This document shows, piece after piece, positions 44,985 to 53,969 of a DNA stretch of 57,787 nucleotides. Source of the DNA: Dechloromonas sp. Dech2017. GTDB taxonomy: Bacteria; Pseudomonadota; Gammaproteobacteria; Burkholderiales; Rhodocyclaceae. Both the position numbers and the translations under genes were made by a program. Each line of letters starts with the position of its first letter. The first letter of the stretch is position 1. The DNA is taken from positions 1 to 57,787 of the forward strand of contig SSXW01000026.1 of NCBI GenBank assembly GCA_009469585.1, written 5' to 3'. The notes under the pieces are model-generated. The model had not been told where the DNA came from and searched no databases. It worked only from the letters and a program-made list of their open reading frames with translations.

Positions 44985-45183
44985 TGCTGGTTTTTGAGCC
45001 CGGCGCTACGGCGACTTCATCTCTTCGGCCCTGCTTCTGCACAATGCGTGCATTTTTCGCTGGGTTTGCGAACACGTAGCGACCATAAAGCACACAACCT
45101 TTCATTCCAGGGTCACAAGTCTGACCACCAACCTTGTGACACAAGCCATTAATTTCGTGTGGGCAACCCCATGAGCCGGCCAT
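44968..45183 (-). CDS. Cys-rich small protein, 71 aa
   Basis: ATG 45183 is near the stop of the upstream DUF3079 gene. The N-terminal half carries four cysteines and two histidines spaced C-x-H-x5-C-H-x6-C-x6-C (GCPHEINGLCHKVGGQTCDP; GMKGCVLYGRYVF), which suggests a zinc or iron site. The C-terminal tail is disordered. Similar GCPHEV...CDPGMKGCVLYGR proteins occur in other denitrifiers as I recall, but I know no function. It overlaps the WWLD-type gene. Confidence 0.55.
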   Translation of the reverse strand: MAGSWGCPHEINGLCHKVGGQTCDPGMKGCVLYGRYVFANPAKNARIVQKQGRRDEVAVAPGSKTSNDSKE

Positions 45184-45185
45184 AT

Positions 45186-45422
45186 TCAAGAACTCATCAC
45201 TGGCGTTTCCGCCGAGTCGATGCCCCAATCGCCCCACTTGTACCAATCGTCTCCGAGCATTTCCGCCGGATGCTGGGTACGACCAGAACCATTGCCGCAC
45301 TGCAACGAATTCACTGAACAATATTTATCGCAGCCCCAACAAGTCCGTTCAGGATGTTTAGGATGCAACGGAAATTTTTTTGCCATCTCGGGAGATTTGA
45401 AAAACACAGGGTCTTTACTCAT
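45186..45422 (-). CDS. DUF3079-family protein, copy 1
   Basis: A 78-residue protein with the DUF3079 core MAKKFPLHPKHPERTCWGCD, KYCSVNSLQCGNGSGRTQHP and DDWYKWGDWGI. It has four cysteines (CWGC...YC..C) of a probable metal site. The conserved MAKKFP would be the usual start, but the 12-residue extension FFKSPEMAKKF is also present in copy 2, so the longer start is likely. First gene of the leftward cassette. Confidence 0.8.
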   Translation of the reverse strand: MSKDPVFFKSPEMAKKFPLHPKHPERTCWGCDKYCSVNSLQCGNGSGRTQHPAEMLGDDWYKWGDWGIDSAETPVMSS

Positions 45423-46002
45423 AACCTCGGCCTTAATATCTGCTCAGTACTTATTATTGACCTGAATATACCTGACAAGATTACTCGGTTATGGGCGCAA
45501 TCATTTGATTTCACTTAAACAATCCGCGATGTGGCGTTTGCTACACATGGCGAGTTGCAAATTTGTTGCATGCGCGGGATTTTCGGCGGATCTCGTGTCA
45601 AGCAGTCGTATGTTTGCTCACCGAATACCGGTCGTACAAGCAGCTCTGAGAAAGCTGCAACTATTGAAATTGGATAGCCACTTGGACCGTCCGCAGATGG
45701 CCGGTTGGGCGTGGTCGCGACCGGCCGCTTTGTAGATGTCTAGTCCGTAAAACCAGGGTTTGCCTGACCGTCGGGTCTGGAGAAGGCTGGATGTCCGCAA
45801 TGGGCGCGGAGTACGCATTCGCCAGAAATGGAAGCTGCCGTTCGCGACCACTCAAGGTGGAACGGCAGGTAAGCGGCGGATTGCTGCCCGATTGAGCGCC
45901 TCAGGCCAATGGCCGTTATGGCCGAGTTGTGTGAATTGGCCGTCAACCTCGGTCAGAATGTTGTCTGAATCGTCCCTACATTTCCAGAGGCTGCTGCAAC
46001 GC
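45423..46002. other. Gene-free region between divergent cassettes
   Basis: There is no convincing gene in this 580-base stretch. Short GC-rich frames have no ribosome sites. It separates the leftward DUF3079 cassette from the rightward His-rich/WWLD/DUF3079 cassette. A degenerate Dnr-like site lies at its right edge. Confidence 0.3.
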
Positions 46003-46016
46003 TTGATTTCCATTAA
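46003..46016 (+). promoter_or_regulatory. Near-perfect Dnr/FNR box upstream of cassette 2
   Basis: TTGATTTCCATTAA differs from TTGAT-N4-ATCAA by one base. It ends 50 bases before the start codon at 46067. Confidence 0.6.
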
Positions 46017-46066
46017 AGCTACCAGATCGTTATCTGAGTATTTTAATCAAGTATTTTTCCTTTCCC

Positions 46067-46552
46067 ATGATGAATCGGATGAAAAGAAATCTCTTACTGG
46101 CATTGGTCGCGCTCGTTCTCGTTGTATCGGCTGCGCCTAAACAAGTGGCGTTGGGTGCTGAGGATCATAACCATCATGGCGAAAGCACCACTGCGGTGCA
46201 AAAGCTGCAACAGAATGCCGGAAAGAAATGTGCGACAGATGCTGCCCTGCGGCAATCGATGGATCGCATCAACCAAGCAATGGCTACGGCGCTTCCCCTG
46301 ATTCACAAGCATCGTTTCAGTGATTCCGATTGCGCGACCCTTGCCACCACGATCAATCAGAAGGTCGGCTATACCATCGAGCACTGCAAGCTCGACGTAA
46401 AAGCTGATGCCATACTCCGTCTCGTCATCGCCGAACCCATGGCCGGCGCTGAGATCATGGAAGGCAAATCGACCGCCACGCGCCACGATGGCGCTGCGCG
46501 CGTTAGGCGGGCCCTGGAATCCTACGGAAATTACTTCCAGCATCCCGCCTAG
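46067..46552 (+). CDS. His-rich periplasmic helical protein, copy B
   Basis: 161 residues with a signal peptide (RNLLLALVALVLVVSAAP), a His-rich start (DHNHHG) and a helical body sharing INQAMATALPLIHK, HCKLDVKADAILRLVIAEPM and SYGNYFQHP with the protein at 33081. Both conserve one cysteine (CKL). ATG 46067 or 46079 (MKRN) are possible. It opens a cassette with WWLD-type and DUF3079 genes, behind a Dnr-like box, so denitrification-linked expression is likely. Function unknown. Confidence 0.6.
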   Translation: MMNRMKRNLLLALVALVLVVSAAPKQVALGAEDHNHHGESTTAVQKLQQNAGKKCATDAALRQSMDRINQAMATALPLIHKHRFSDSDCATLATTINQKVGYTIEHCKLDVKADAILRLVIAEPMAGAEIMEGKSTATRHDGAARVRRALESYGNYFQHPA

Positions 46553-46594
46553 AAAGCCACCCATGCTTGAGCACAAACAGTATTCGGGGCTGCG

Positions 46595-46831
46595 ATGAAC
46601 GAACCGATCATAAACGCCGTGTATGCGATTGAACTCTGCAGTGGCGAAGTGCGCTACTGGCAGTACCTTGGTCCGGATAGTCGAAGATTGATCTGGTGGC
46701 TTGATACCGAAACGAAGCAGGAGTTCAACGAGGCTAGCCTTATGTACGCATGGTCAATCAAGGGCCTGCATTCAGGTCGACGGCATGCTACGCAGCAGTG
46801 CAATCCGGGAAAAAACAAGTGGAAAATTTAA
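46595..46831 (+). CDS. Small WWLD-type protein, copy 2
   Basis: 78 residues sharing the core VYAIELCSGEVRYWQYLGPD, IWWLDTETKQEFNEASLMYA with copy 1. It begins at ATG 46595 (MNEPIINAVY), 42 bases after the His-rich protein. It is soluble, with one cysteine and several Trp/Tyr residues. No family is recognised. Confidence 0.55.
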   Translation: MNEPIINAVYAIELCSGEVRYWQYLGPDSRRLIWWLDTETKQEFNEASLMYAWSIKGLHSGRRHATQQCNPGKNKWKI

Positions 46832-46877
46832 ATGTCATCAAACGGGGCGAAATCGGTTGGAATGGAGATGACGGGAT

Positions 46878-47105
46878 ATGAGTACAAAACCTTTGTTTTT
46901 CAAATCTTCCGACATGGCCAAAAAATTTCCTCTGCATCCAAAACACCCCGAGCGCACCTGCTGGGGATGCGACAAATACTGCTCGGTGAATTCGCTACAG
47001 TGTGGAAACGGTTCCGGTCGCACCCAGCACCCTGCTGAAATGCTCGGAGAAGATTGGTACAAATGGGGAGACTGGGGAATCAACCCGAGTGCAGAGTCGC
47101 TCTAG
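46878..47105 (+). CDS. DUF3079-family protein, copy 2
   Basis: 75 residues with the full DUF3079 core (MAKKFPLHPKHPERTCWGCD; NSLQCGNGSGRTQHPAEMLG) and the same FFKSSDMAKKF extension as copy 1. Last gene of the rightward cassette. The protein is nearly identical to copy 1 over the core, indicating recent duplication or strong constraint. Confidence 0.8.
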   Translation: MSTKPLFFKSSDMAKKFPLHPKHPERTCWGCDKYCSVNSLQCGNGSGRTQHPAEMLGEDWYKWGDWGINPSAESL

Positions 47106-47448
47106 CCGGCGATTGACGTGCGTTGAAAGTTGTAAATCCGGAAACGATAGGATATTGATTGCATCGGCAACGCCGGAGCAGTCATGGCTTCCCCTGCGCC
47201 ACTCCTTTGGCCAACATCCTCTCGCGCTCCATGCGTTCGCTCACATCACGCGCCTTTGCGGTCGTTGGCATTCGCCAATCTGTTCGGCAGCATTGTTGCA
47301 GTCACCTGCCGTTCGGTCGTAAGGCGAGGTCAATGCCTGTTTTTACATTGGTTACAGCCGGCCCCGACTCTCTGCAAACGTTAGTCTACTAGCCGTCCCG
47401 GCAACAACAGCCTCACACTGGAAGACATATATGAGAGCCGTGTCGGGC
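47106..47448. other. Gene-free stretch
   Basis: I see no supported gene or strong structure between the DUF3079 gene and the convergent crp gene. Confidence 0.3.
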
Positions 47449-48156
47449 CTAGGGTGATCGTTGAAACGCTATAAGATTTGAGATACTTGGGATGCGGATA
47501 GATCTACCACTAATCAGGATTAAGCCGCGCGCGGAAAGGTCACTCAGAATCCTGGAGAAATGCTCTTGGGTGATATTCAGCATTGAGGCGATGACACCTT
47601 TATGTACTTGCAATTCCAACTCCAGCTCATCTGCCTTAATCGCGTCATCAGGTATCTCTTTCGTAAAATATCCGATGATCCGCTGGGTGGCGGATTGCAA
47701 CGCGTAGGACTCAATGTCATTCATGAACCGGACATTTTGCTTCGCAAGAACAATAATCATCCGTGCCGTCAGTTTCGGATCGTTGTTCAGTTCCGCCAAA
47801 ATCGCCGCCGTCGGTACATGAAGCACTAGTGAATCCTGAAGGGCATAGGCAGAAGTAATGTGATTCTTCTTCTCTGCAAGCATGATTGCCTCACCGAGGC
47901 TCTCACCTTGTTGAATAATTTCAACGACTTTCTCAGCACCTACGAAGGAAGTAAAAACGCGTTTAAATTGCCCGAACACAACGAGATACATGCCCTTGCA
48001 ATTGTCTCCAGCATGAAAAAGTGCATGACTCTTCAATACGGTGATCGGCACGACCTTGTGTGCAATTCGCTCGATGACGTCGACGCTTAAGCCTGCAAAT
48101 AATGGCATTCGAGTAAGATGACATTGAGCGCTTACAGGCTCGCAATTACGCATCAC
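47449..48156 (-). CDS. Crp/Fnr-family regulator (Dnr-like), second inverted copy
   Basis: 235 residues with the same layout as the gene at 37646: LTRMPLFAGLSVDVIERIAH, GESLGEAIMLAEKKNHITSA, dimer helix NDIESYALQSATQRIIGYF, and HTH HKGVIASMLNITQEHFSRIL. It has no N-terminal FNR cysteine cluster. It starts at ATG 48156 and lies divergent from the second tetR-exporter operon, mirroring the first pair. It probably recognises TTGAT half-sites. Confidence 0.88.
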   Translation of the reverse strand: MMRNCEPVSAQCHLTRMPLFAGLSVDVIERIAHKVVPITVLKSHALFHAGDNCKGMYLVVFGQFKRVFTSFVGAEKVVEIIQQGESLGEAIMLAEKKNHITSAYALQDSLVLHVPTAAILAELNNDPKLTARMIIVLAKQNVRFMNDIESYALQSATQRIIGYFTKEIPDDAIKADELELELQVHKGVIASMLNITQEHFSRILSDLSARGLILISGRSIRIPSISNLIAFQRSP

Positions 48157-48192
48157 TTTCCCCTTTAAGCATGGCTATGTATTTATCTTAAA

Positions 48193-48206
48193 TTGATTCA
48201 CCTCAA
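48193..48206 (-). promoter_or_regulatory. Dnr/FNR-like box upstream of crp (47449)
   Basis: TTGATTCACCTCAA matches TTGAT-N4-ATCAA at all but one position. It lies 37 bases before the crp start codon, similar to the box before the crp gene at 37646. Confidence 0.6.
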
Positions 48207-48612
48207 ATTACCGAGGAATATCTCTATCGACCCATGTCTCAACACGCCAATATGCGCGGATAGTCCATCACTGGGCCGAGGCTGCCGGTCTTGATTCATC
48301 TGCCTACGGGACCGCATTCCATGCTGAGGACGAAGGCAGGTACCTGCCTAAGCCGACGTTGATTAACTCACCGAAGCGCTCGATTTAATCAAGCAGATTT
48401 GATAGGTGTAGGGCGCTTAAACTTAAACGAATGACCCTACATGTCGCTCTCTCGCTCTTCCGAAAGGAGAACGAACTTTCCAAGGTTGATCTCCCTCGGT
48501 CCTCTCAACGGCTCACTTCGGCTATAGCTGCTATGACGGAGAAAGCAGCTTCCGTAACAAACAGTTTCAATTGGCGGATGGAATATTAGACAAGTCTAAA
48601 ATTTATTGGCTA
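48207..48612. other. Gene-free divergent region
   Basis: No gene is seen. The stretch separates the second crp gene from the second tetR-exporter operon and is longer than the equivalent spacer near 37.5 kb. Confidence 0.3.
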
Positions 48613-48642
48613 TACTTGTAAGTAACTTATTACATACAAGTA
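48613..48642 (+). promoter_or_regulatory. Probable TetR operator of exporter copy B
   Basis: A near-perfect palindrome with arms TACTTGTAAGTAA and TTACATACAAGTA ends 3 bases before the TetR start codon. The inner half-sites GTAAGTA / TACATAC match the operator at 37411-37430. Confidence 0.75.
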
Positions 48643-48645
48643 GCT

Positions 48646-49251
48646 ATGTCTCTTAATGCTCGCCAGTCAACTGAGTCCCGACAGTCAGAAATCATCGCCA
48701 CCGTGGTGGCCTTGGCTGCCGAGCGAAATCCTGCCGAGGTCACGACGACCGACATTGCCAAGGCGATGAGTGTGACGCAGGGGGCACTGTTCCGTCACTT
48801 TCCGACCAAAGAGGCAATTCGCCTGGCTGTCATCGAATGGGTTGAAACGCAACTGATGGCCAACCTCGCGGATGCACAAGCATCTGCCCCTGATGTCCTG
48901 AGCGGCCTGGAAGCGATGTTCCTGGCTCATGTGAAATTCATTCGCCAATTTCCAGGTGTTCCGCGCCTGGTCTTTGCCGAACTCCAGCAGCCGGATAGCT
49001 CGCCCCTACGGCAGCGCGTGCAACAAATCATGCAGCGATATCGGCAGATGTTGGCTGAAGCCTTGGGCAAAGCAAAAGCTGCCCATTTGATAAGAGACGA
49101 TGTGGATGTCCAGGCTGCCGCTGTGCTATTTCTCGGTGCCATCCAGGGGCTGGTGATGCAGTCCATGCTTGGTGGCGTCTCACCAGATGCCGAAGAGCCG
49201 GTACTGGGCGTCTTACGCCTCTACCTTGCCAGCCTGGGAGGCAAATCATGA
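48646..49251 (+). CDS. TetR-family repressor of exporter copy B
   Basis: 201 residues, same length as its twin at 36797. The HTH (AEVTTTDIAKAMSVTQGALF; RHFPTKEAIRLAVIEW) is almost unchanged, while the ligand domain has diverged more. First gene of a four-gene operon with 4-base overlaps. The near-identical HTHs and operators make cross-regulation between the two exporters likely. Confidence 0.9.
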   Translation: MSLNARQSTESRQSEIIATVVALAAERNPAEVTTTDIAKAMSVTQGALFRHFPTKEAIRLAVIEWVETQLMANLADAQASAPDVLSGLEAMFLAHVKFIRQFPGVPRLVFAELQQPDSSPLRQRVQQIMQRYRQMLAEALGKAKAAHLIRDDVDVQAAAVLFLGAIQGLVMQSMLGGVSPDAEEPVLGVLRLYLASLGGKS

Positions 49252-50438
49252 AACCCAGCCAATTCATTAGCCGTAAGTTTGGACTTTGGCTGTTTGCAGT
49301 CGTGCTCCTCTTAGGATTTGGTGTGGTTGTCGCTCGTTCAGGGCCGCTATCTCCTATCCAGGTCACAACACTCCGAGTAGAAGCTGGTTCGCTGTCCCCT
49401 GCGATATTTGGTATCGGCACGGTCGAAGCTCGCCGTAGCTATCTCATCGGCCCAACGGCTGCGGGACGCGTTAAAGCCGTGCATGTGGATGTGGGCGAGA
49501 CGGTCAAGGCTGGACAATTACTTGCGGAAATTGACCCCGTTGACCTGGATGAGCGCCTTCGTTCGACGGAAGCCGCTTATGCCCGGGCGGCCAGTGCAGT
49601 CACCGCTGCCGAAGCGCAACGCAAGGATGCCTTGGCCAGACGCCAACTCGCGGAACTCAATGCCAAACGCTACCGTGATTTGGGCGGAAAGAATTTCGTC
49701 AGCACCAGCGCGGTGGAAGGCAAGCAACAGGAACTGGATTCGGCTCAGGCCGCAGTTGAGGCCAGCGAGGCTAACCTGCAAGGCGCCCGCCAGGACCAAC
49801 TTCGCCTGAAGGCTGACCAGGAAGGCATCCGCCAACAACGCGGCAACCTGCGTCTGCTGGCCCCGCGGGATGGCTTGGTGACTAGCCGCGATGCGGAACC
49901 GGGCTCGACGGTGATTGCCGGCCAGGCGGCGCTCCGTTTGGTTGAGCCTGACAGTCTCTGGGTCAAGGCACGCTTGGACCAGGGCCGCTCGCGTGGCCTG
50001 GCCGTAGGCCAAATGGCGGATATTGTGTTGCGCAGCAATGCCTCGACCCACTATCCCGGCAAGGTGGCACGTATAGAGCCGGTGAGTGACAGCGTCACGG
50101 AGGAGCGCATCGCTCAAATCGCGTTCGAACGCATCCCCGAGGGACTGAGCGTTGGCGAGATGACCGAAGTTACCGTGAAGACTGGGGCAACTCAATCCGG
50201 ACTGCTGCTCCCTAACGCCGCCATCAAACAGATGCCCCAAGGCCGCGGCGTCTGGAAGCTGAAGGATGGCAAGCCCAGACTGATTCTGGTGAAGCTGGGG
50301 GACACAGGTCTTGATGGAACCGTGCAGATTCTCGAAGGTCTGGCTGCGGGTGACGAGGTGGTCATCCACAGCGAGCGCGAACTCAACGAAGGCACCCGCA
50401 TTAAGGTCGTCAGCCAAATCGTGGGGAAACCCAAGTGA
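49248..50438 (+). CDS. HlyD-family membrane fusion protein (DevB-type), copy B
   Basis: 396 residues, same length as copy A. It has an N-terminal anchor (LWLFAVVLLLGFGVVVARSG), a first lipoyl half (VKAVHVDVGETVKAGQLLAE), a coiled coil (about 95-190), a second lipoyl half (GLVTSRDAEPGSTVIAGQAA) and a barrel domain with RIEPVSDSVTEERIAQIAFE. It is coupled at both ends by 4-base overlaps. Confidence 0.92.
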   Translation: MKPSQFISRKFGLWLFAVVLLLGFGVVVARSGPLSPIQVTTLRVEAGSLSPAIFGIGTVEARRSYLIGPTAAGRVKAVHVDVGETVKAGQLLAEIDPVDLDERLRSTEAAYARAASAVTAAEAQRKDALARRQLAELNAKRYRDLGGKNFVSTSAVEGKQQELDSAQAAVEASEANLQGARQDQLRLKADQEGIRQQRGNLRLLAPRDGLVTSRDAEPGSTVIAGQAALRLVEPDSLWVKARLDQGRSRGLAVGQMADIVLRSNASTHYPGKVARIEPVSDSVTEERIAQIAFERIPEGLSVGEMTEVTVKTGATQSGLLLPNAAIKQMPQGRGVWKLKDGKPRLILVKLGDTGLDGTVQILEGLAAGDEVVIHSERELNEGTRIKVVSQIVGKPK

Positions 50439-51628
50439 TTAGCCTGGCCGGGCGGGATATCCTGCATTCATGGCCAAAGTTCGTCCTGACCGGTATCGGC
50501 CTGGGTTTGTTGATTGGCGTGACATTGAGCATGGCCGGTATTTATCGTGGCATGGTCGACGACGCCAAGGCGCTGCTCAACAACAGTGGGGCCGACATAT
50601 GGGTAGTGCAACAAGAGACCCAAGGCCCTTACGCCGAATCATCGAGCCTGCGTGATGATGTCTATCGGGCCTTACTCGCTCTGCCGGGGGTTTCCCGCGC
50701 GGCCAATGTCACCTATTTGACGATGCAGGTTCGCCTCGACAATACGGATGTTCGGGCCATGGTGGTTGGCTTCGAACCTGGGCAACCCGGCGAGCCCAGC
50801 TACCTGATTGCCGGCCGGCACATCACCCGCAGCCATTACGAGGCAGTCGCCGATGTGAAGACCGGTTTTCAATTGGGCGACACAATACGTATTCGCCGCC
50901 ACGACTATCGCGTGGTTGGCCTTACACGGCGCATGGTCTCGTCGGGCGGCGACCCGATGGTTTTCATCCCGCTCAAGGATGCGCAGGAAGCACAGTTTCT
51001 CAAGGACAACGACGCCATTCTCAATGAACGCGCCCGCACAACTGCCAATCCAAGCCTGAACCGACCCGGCGTACCAGGCCTGCTCGACGCCATCCTGGCT
51101 GCGCAGAACGCCAATCACAACGTCAATGCGGTACTGGTTCAGATTGCCCCAGGCATCGAGTCTGAACAGGTGGCAAGTGAAATTCGCCGCTGGAAGCATC
51201 TGCAAGCTTTTACCCGTGCCCAGATGGAGGAGATTCTGGTCTCCAAGCTGATTGCCACCTCCGCCAAACAAATCGGCATGTTCCTGGTCATTCTGGCCAT
51301 CGTCAGCGCCGCCATCGTCGCTTTCATCATCTACACCATGACGCTGGGCAAAATAAGGGAGATAGCTGTTCTGAAGCTCATCGGCACCCGCAATCGGACA
51401 ATTGCAGGGATGATTCTTCAACAGGCCATGGGCCTGGGCCTCATTGGCTTCATGGTCGGCAAGACCGCCGCTACCCTCTGGGCGCCGTTTTTTCCGAAAT
51501 TTGTCCTCCTCGAACCTGGCGACGCGGTACGAGGATTCATCGTGGTGATGCTCATCTGCGCTCTGTCCAGCACGCTCGCCATTCGTGTCGCCTTGCGTGT
51601 CGACCCGGCTACGGCTATCGGAGGTTAA
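50435..51628 (+). CDS. ABC transporter permease, FtsX/DevC-type, copy B
   Basis: 397 residues, same length as copy A, with one N-terminal and three C-terminal spans around a periplasmic MacB-like domain. Large blocks (MISLAGRDILHSW, VVGLTRRMVSSGGDPMVFIP) are identical or nearly so between copies. The sequence is more conserved than the TetR ligand domain, suggesting that the transported substrate class is shared. Confidence 0.9.
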   Translation: MISLAGRDILHSWPKFVLTGIGLGLLIGVTLSMAGIYRGMVDDAKALLNNSGADIWVVQQETQGPYAESSSLRDDVYRALLALPGVSRAANVTYLTMQVRLDNTDVRAMVVGFEPGQPGEPSYLIAGRHITRSHYEAVADVKTGFQLGDTIRIRRHDYRVVGLTRRMVSSGGDPMVFIPLKDAQEAQFLKDNDAILNERARTTANPSLNRPGVPGLLDAILAAQNANHNVNAVLVQIAPGIESEQVASEIRRWKHLQAFTRAQMEEILVSKLIATSAKQIGMFLVILAIVSAAIVAFIIYTMTLGKIREIAVLKLIGTRNRTIAGMILQQAMGLGLIGFMVGKTAATLWAPFFPKFVLLEPGDAVRGFIVVMLICALSSTLAIRVALRVDPATAIGG

Positions 51629-51629
51629 G

Positions 51630-52334
51630 GTGAAAGGCTTCGGGATTCACATCGAGGGCCTGCGCAAACGCTATGGCGAAGGCGATACGGCGGTCGACGC
51701 CCTTAAAAATGTCAATATGACCGTGGCGCCCGGTGAGGTGGTCGGTCTGATAGGTCCCTCTGGCTCGGGAAAAAGCACCTTGCTGAAATGCCTGGGCGCC
51801 GTCATTGAGCCGACAGCTGGCCGGATGACTCTGGGTGATGAGGTGATTTTCGAGGATAGCTGGAAGATTCCGGACCTCAGAGCCCTGCGTCGCGACCGGA
51901 TTGGCTTTGTATTTCAGGCGCCTTACCTGATTCCTTTTCTGGACGTCACCGATAACGTGGCCTTGTTGCCGATGCTGGCCGGCAAGCCAAATGGCGAAGC
52001 GCGAAAGCGGGCTAATGAATTACTGGATGCGCTCGATGTCGGTCACCGCGCCAAGGCGAATCCCTCACAGCTCTCCGGTGGCGAGCAGCAACGCGTGGCA
52101 ATTGCGCGCGCTTTGGCGAATCAACCGCCGGTGATTCTGGCAGACGAACCGACGGCCCCGCTGGATAGCGAACGGGCGCTCAGCGTCGTACGTATTCTCA
52201 ACGATATGGCCCAGCAGTTTCGAACCGCCATTATTGTGGTTACCCACGACGAGAAAATCATTCCCACCTTCAAGCGCATCTATCACATTCGGGACGGCAA
52301 AACCTTTGAAGAGCAAGGACTCGGGGCAGCCTAG
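51630..52334 (+). CDS. ABC transporter ATP-binding protein (DevA/MacB-type), copy B
   Basis: 234 residues from GTG 51630 (CGGAGG upstream), one base after the permease stop. A longer frame exists upstream but would overlap the permease. It has Walker A GPSGSGKST, signature LSGGEQQRVAIARAL, Walker B VILADEP and H-loop VVTHDEK. Final gene of the second exporter operon. Confidence 0.92.
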   Translation: MKGFGIHIEGLRKRYGEGDTAVDALKNVNMTVAPGEVVGLIGPSGSGKSTLLKCLGAVIEPTAGRMTLGDEVIFEDSWKIPDLRALRRDRIGFVFQAPYLIPFLDVTDNVALLPMLAGKPNGEARKRANELLDALDVGHRAKANPSQLSGGEQQRVAIARALANQPPVILADEPTAPLDSERALSVVRILNDMAQQFRTAIIVVTHDEKIIPTFKRIYHIRDGKTFEEQGLGAA

Positions 52335-52540
52335 TTTGAAATCTGAAAGCTCGTATGCTGTCTAGGGCTTTAGACAAAGGCACCATCGAGCATGTCAGTT
52401 GAAGAATGGCTGCTTTTCGGTGCATTGCGGCTGGATATTGGGCGGAGGCTGAAGGTCCGTTTTGGCCGACGACCGGAAGTTGCCTACCATCCCCAAATCC
52501 TTGATGGTCCCCATATCGAACAACGGAACGGGACCTCATC

Positions 52541-53623
52541 ATGGCCATCATCAAACGGGGAAACAGCAAGTACTGGTACATCTCATTCCAGTTCAACGGC
52601 CAGCAGTACATCCGTTCCAGCAAGACGACGAACAAGAAAGTCGCCGAACAGATGGAAGTCGAGTGGAAGGCACTGATCCACTCCCAGCAGTATCAAGGAC
52701 GCAAATCCCGCATCCCCCTGATCGATGCCTTTAATCAGTACAGGGCAACCAAACAAGGAATGGCCAGTTACAAGAACCTGACCGCCCACGAGACAGTCCT
52801 GCGCCGCTGCCTCCCGATAAACAAGCACCTCGACGAACTGACCTCCCATGACCTCGAACGCTTCAAACAGAAACGGATGAGTGAAGGCGTCGGACCGGAA
52901 GCAATCAAGTACGGACTCCAGATCATCAAGGGAACATGGCAATTTGCTCGGAAGTTGGGATATCAAGTCAGCGAACTCGAATTCCCAACCGTCAAAATCC
53001 CGAAAGCACCTCTTCGTTATCTGACATCTGAAGAAGAATCCCGTTTGCTGGCCGAGTTGAACCCAAATCGTGAAGGTCGGGGATTGCCATCACTCTCTGA
53101 ACGAAGCGACAAACTGAAGCGCACAATGCAGGATGCTTACGACTTGGTGATCCTGTTACTGGATACCGGCGCCCGTTACAGTGAGATCGCCAATATTGAA
53201 TGGCGTCGGATTGATCTGACCGAACGGACCATTAATCTGTGGCGTTCCAAGGTCGAGAATGAAACGGTTCTATACATGACAGACAGAGTGTTTGAGGTTT
53301 TGTCCCGCCGATCTGCCAAAGACACCCAGTACGTCTTCAGCAACCGGGATGGTGACGCCCGTGGTTACTGCACCCACTCAATCCATAAGGCGATTGCTCG
53401 GGCAGGTCTGAAGAACTGTCGAGTCCATACCCTTCGCCATACTCATGCCTCCCGTTTGATCCAGAACGGCATGAGCGTTTATGAGGTCCGTGAAATCCTC
53501 GGTCATAGCGACATCAAAACCACTATGCGGTATGCCCACCTGGAACAACGTCAAGTCACCGCCAAGGCACGGGATGTAATGAACCGCTTAAATCATTCCA
53601 CGGTCTCGCATCCGGTAGAGTAG
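52541..53623 (+). CDS. Phage-type tyrosine integrase
   Basis: A 360-residue integrase. It has an N-terminal arm-binding region (RGNSKYWYISFQFNGQQYIR), a core-binding domain (HLDELTSHDLERFKQKRMSE), and a catalytic domain with GARYSEI (Arg), HTLRHTHAS (HxxR) and LGHSDIKTTMRYAHLE (His, Tyr). It is unrelated in its N-terminus to the island integrase at 22266. It marks the left edge of the phage-like region that runs to the end of the window. The upstream 200 bases hold no gene. Confidence 0.92.
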   Translation: MAIIKRGNSKYWYISFQFNGQQYIRSSKTTNKKVAEQMEVEWKALIHSQQYQGRKSRIPLIDAFNQYRATKQGMASYKNLTAHETVLRRCLPINKHLDELTSHDLERFKQKRMSEGVGPEAIKYGLQIIKGTWQFARKLGYQVSELEFPTVKIPKAPLRYLTSEEESRLLAELNPNREGRGLPSLSERSDKLKRTMQDAYDLVILLLDTGARYSEIANIEWRRIDLTERTINLWRSKVENETVLYMTDRVFEVLSRRSAKDTQYVFSNRDGDARGYCTHSIHKAIARAGLKNCRVHTLRHTHASRLIQNGMSVYEVREILGHSDIKTTMRYAHLEQRQVTAKARDVMNRLNHSTVSHPVE

Positions 53624-53884
53624 TTCGACCGGGTGAATCCGATACTTCCCCTCGTCGATCCGGATAGTGAATGGGGGGTAGCCAGAGGTCTTGGCACCCA
53701 TTTCTGAATTAGCCAAGATCACTGACAAGTAATTGTCAGAAAACTTGCCCTTGAACTTCTCCATGACCTGCTGTCGGGTAACAACAAGTCCGTCGCCCAG
53801 TTCGCCATCGATGACAGCATTGAGAATCTGCTCTCGTAGTGCTTGCTCTACTTTCGGATCGCTCACCAAATTCACCTTTTCCAT
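53588..53884 (-). CDS. Phage-like hypothetical protein, 98 aa
   Basis: The product MEKVNLVSDPKVEQALREQI... is charged and contains a winged-helix-like stretch (GLVVTRQQVMEKFKGKFSDN) and a beta C-terminus (PPFTIRIDEGKYRIHPVELL). It is convergent with, and overlaps by 36 bases, the integrase 3' end. No good ribosome site is seen. It may be a small regulator or excision-type protein. No family is recognised. Confidence 0.5.
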   Translation of the reverse strand: MEKVNLVSDPKVEQALREQILNAVIDGELGDGLVVTRQQVMEKFKGKFSDNYLSVILANSEMGAKTSGYPPFTIRIDEGKYRIHPVELLYRMRDRGMI

Positions 53885-53969
53885 TTCAGAGTTGAGAGGA
53901 GCATGACGCTCGTATCTCGAAAATGGTATCAGTGAATTCGGATGTCCGGTTCAGGAAGATGACAAGACG

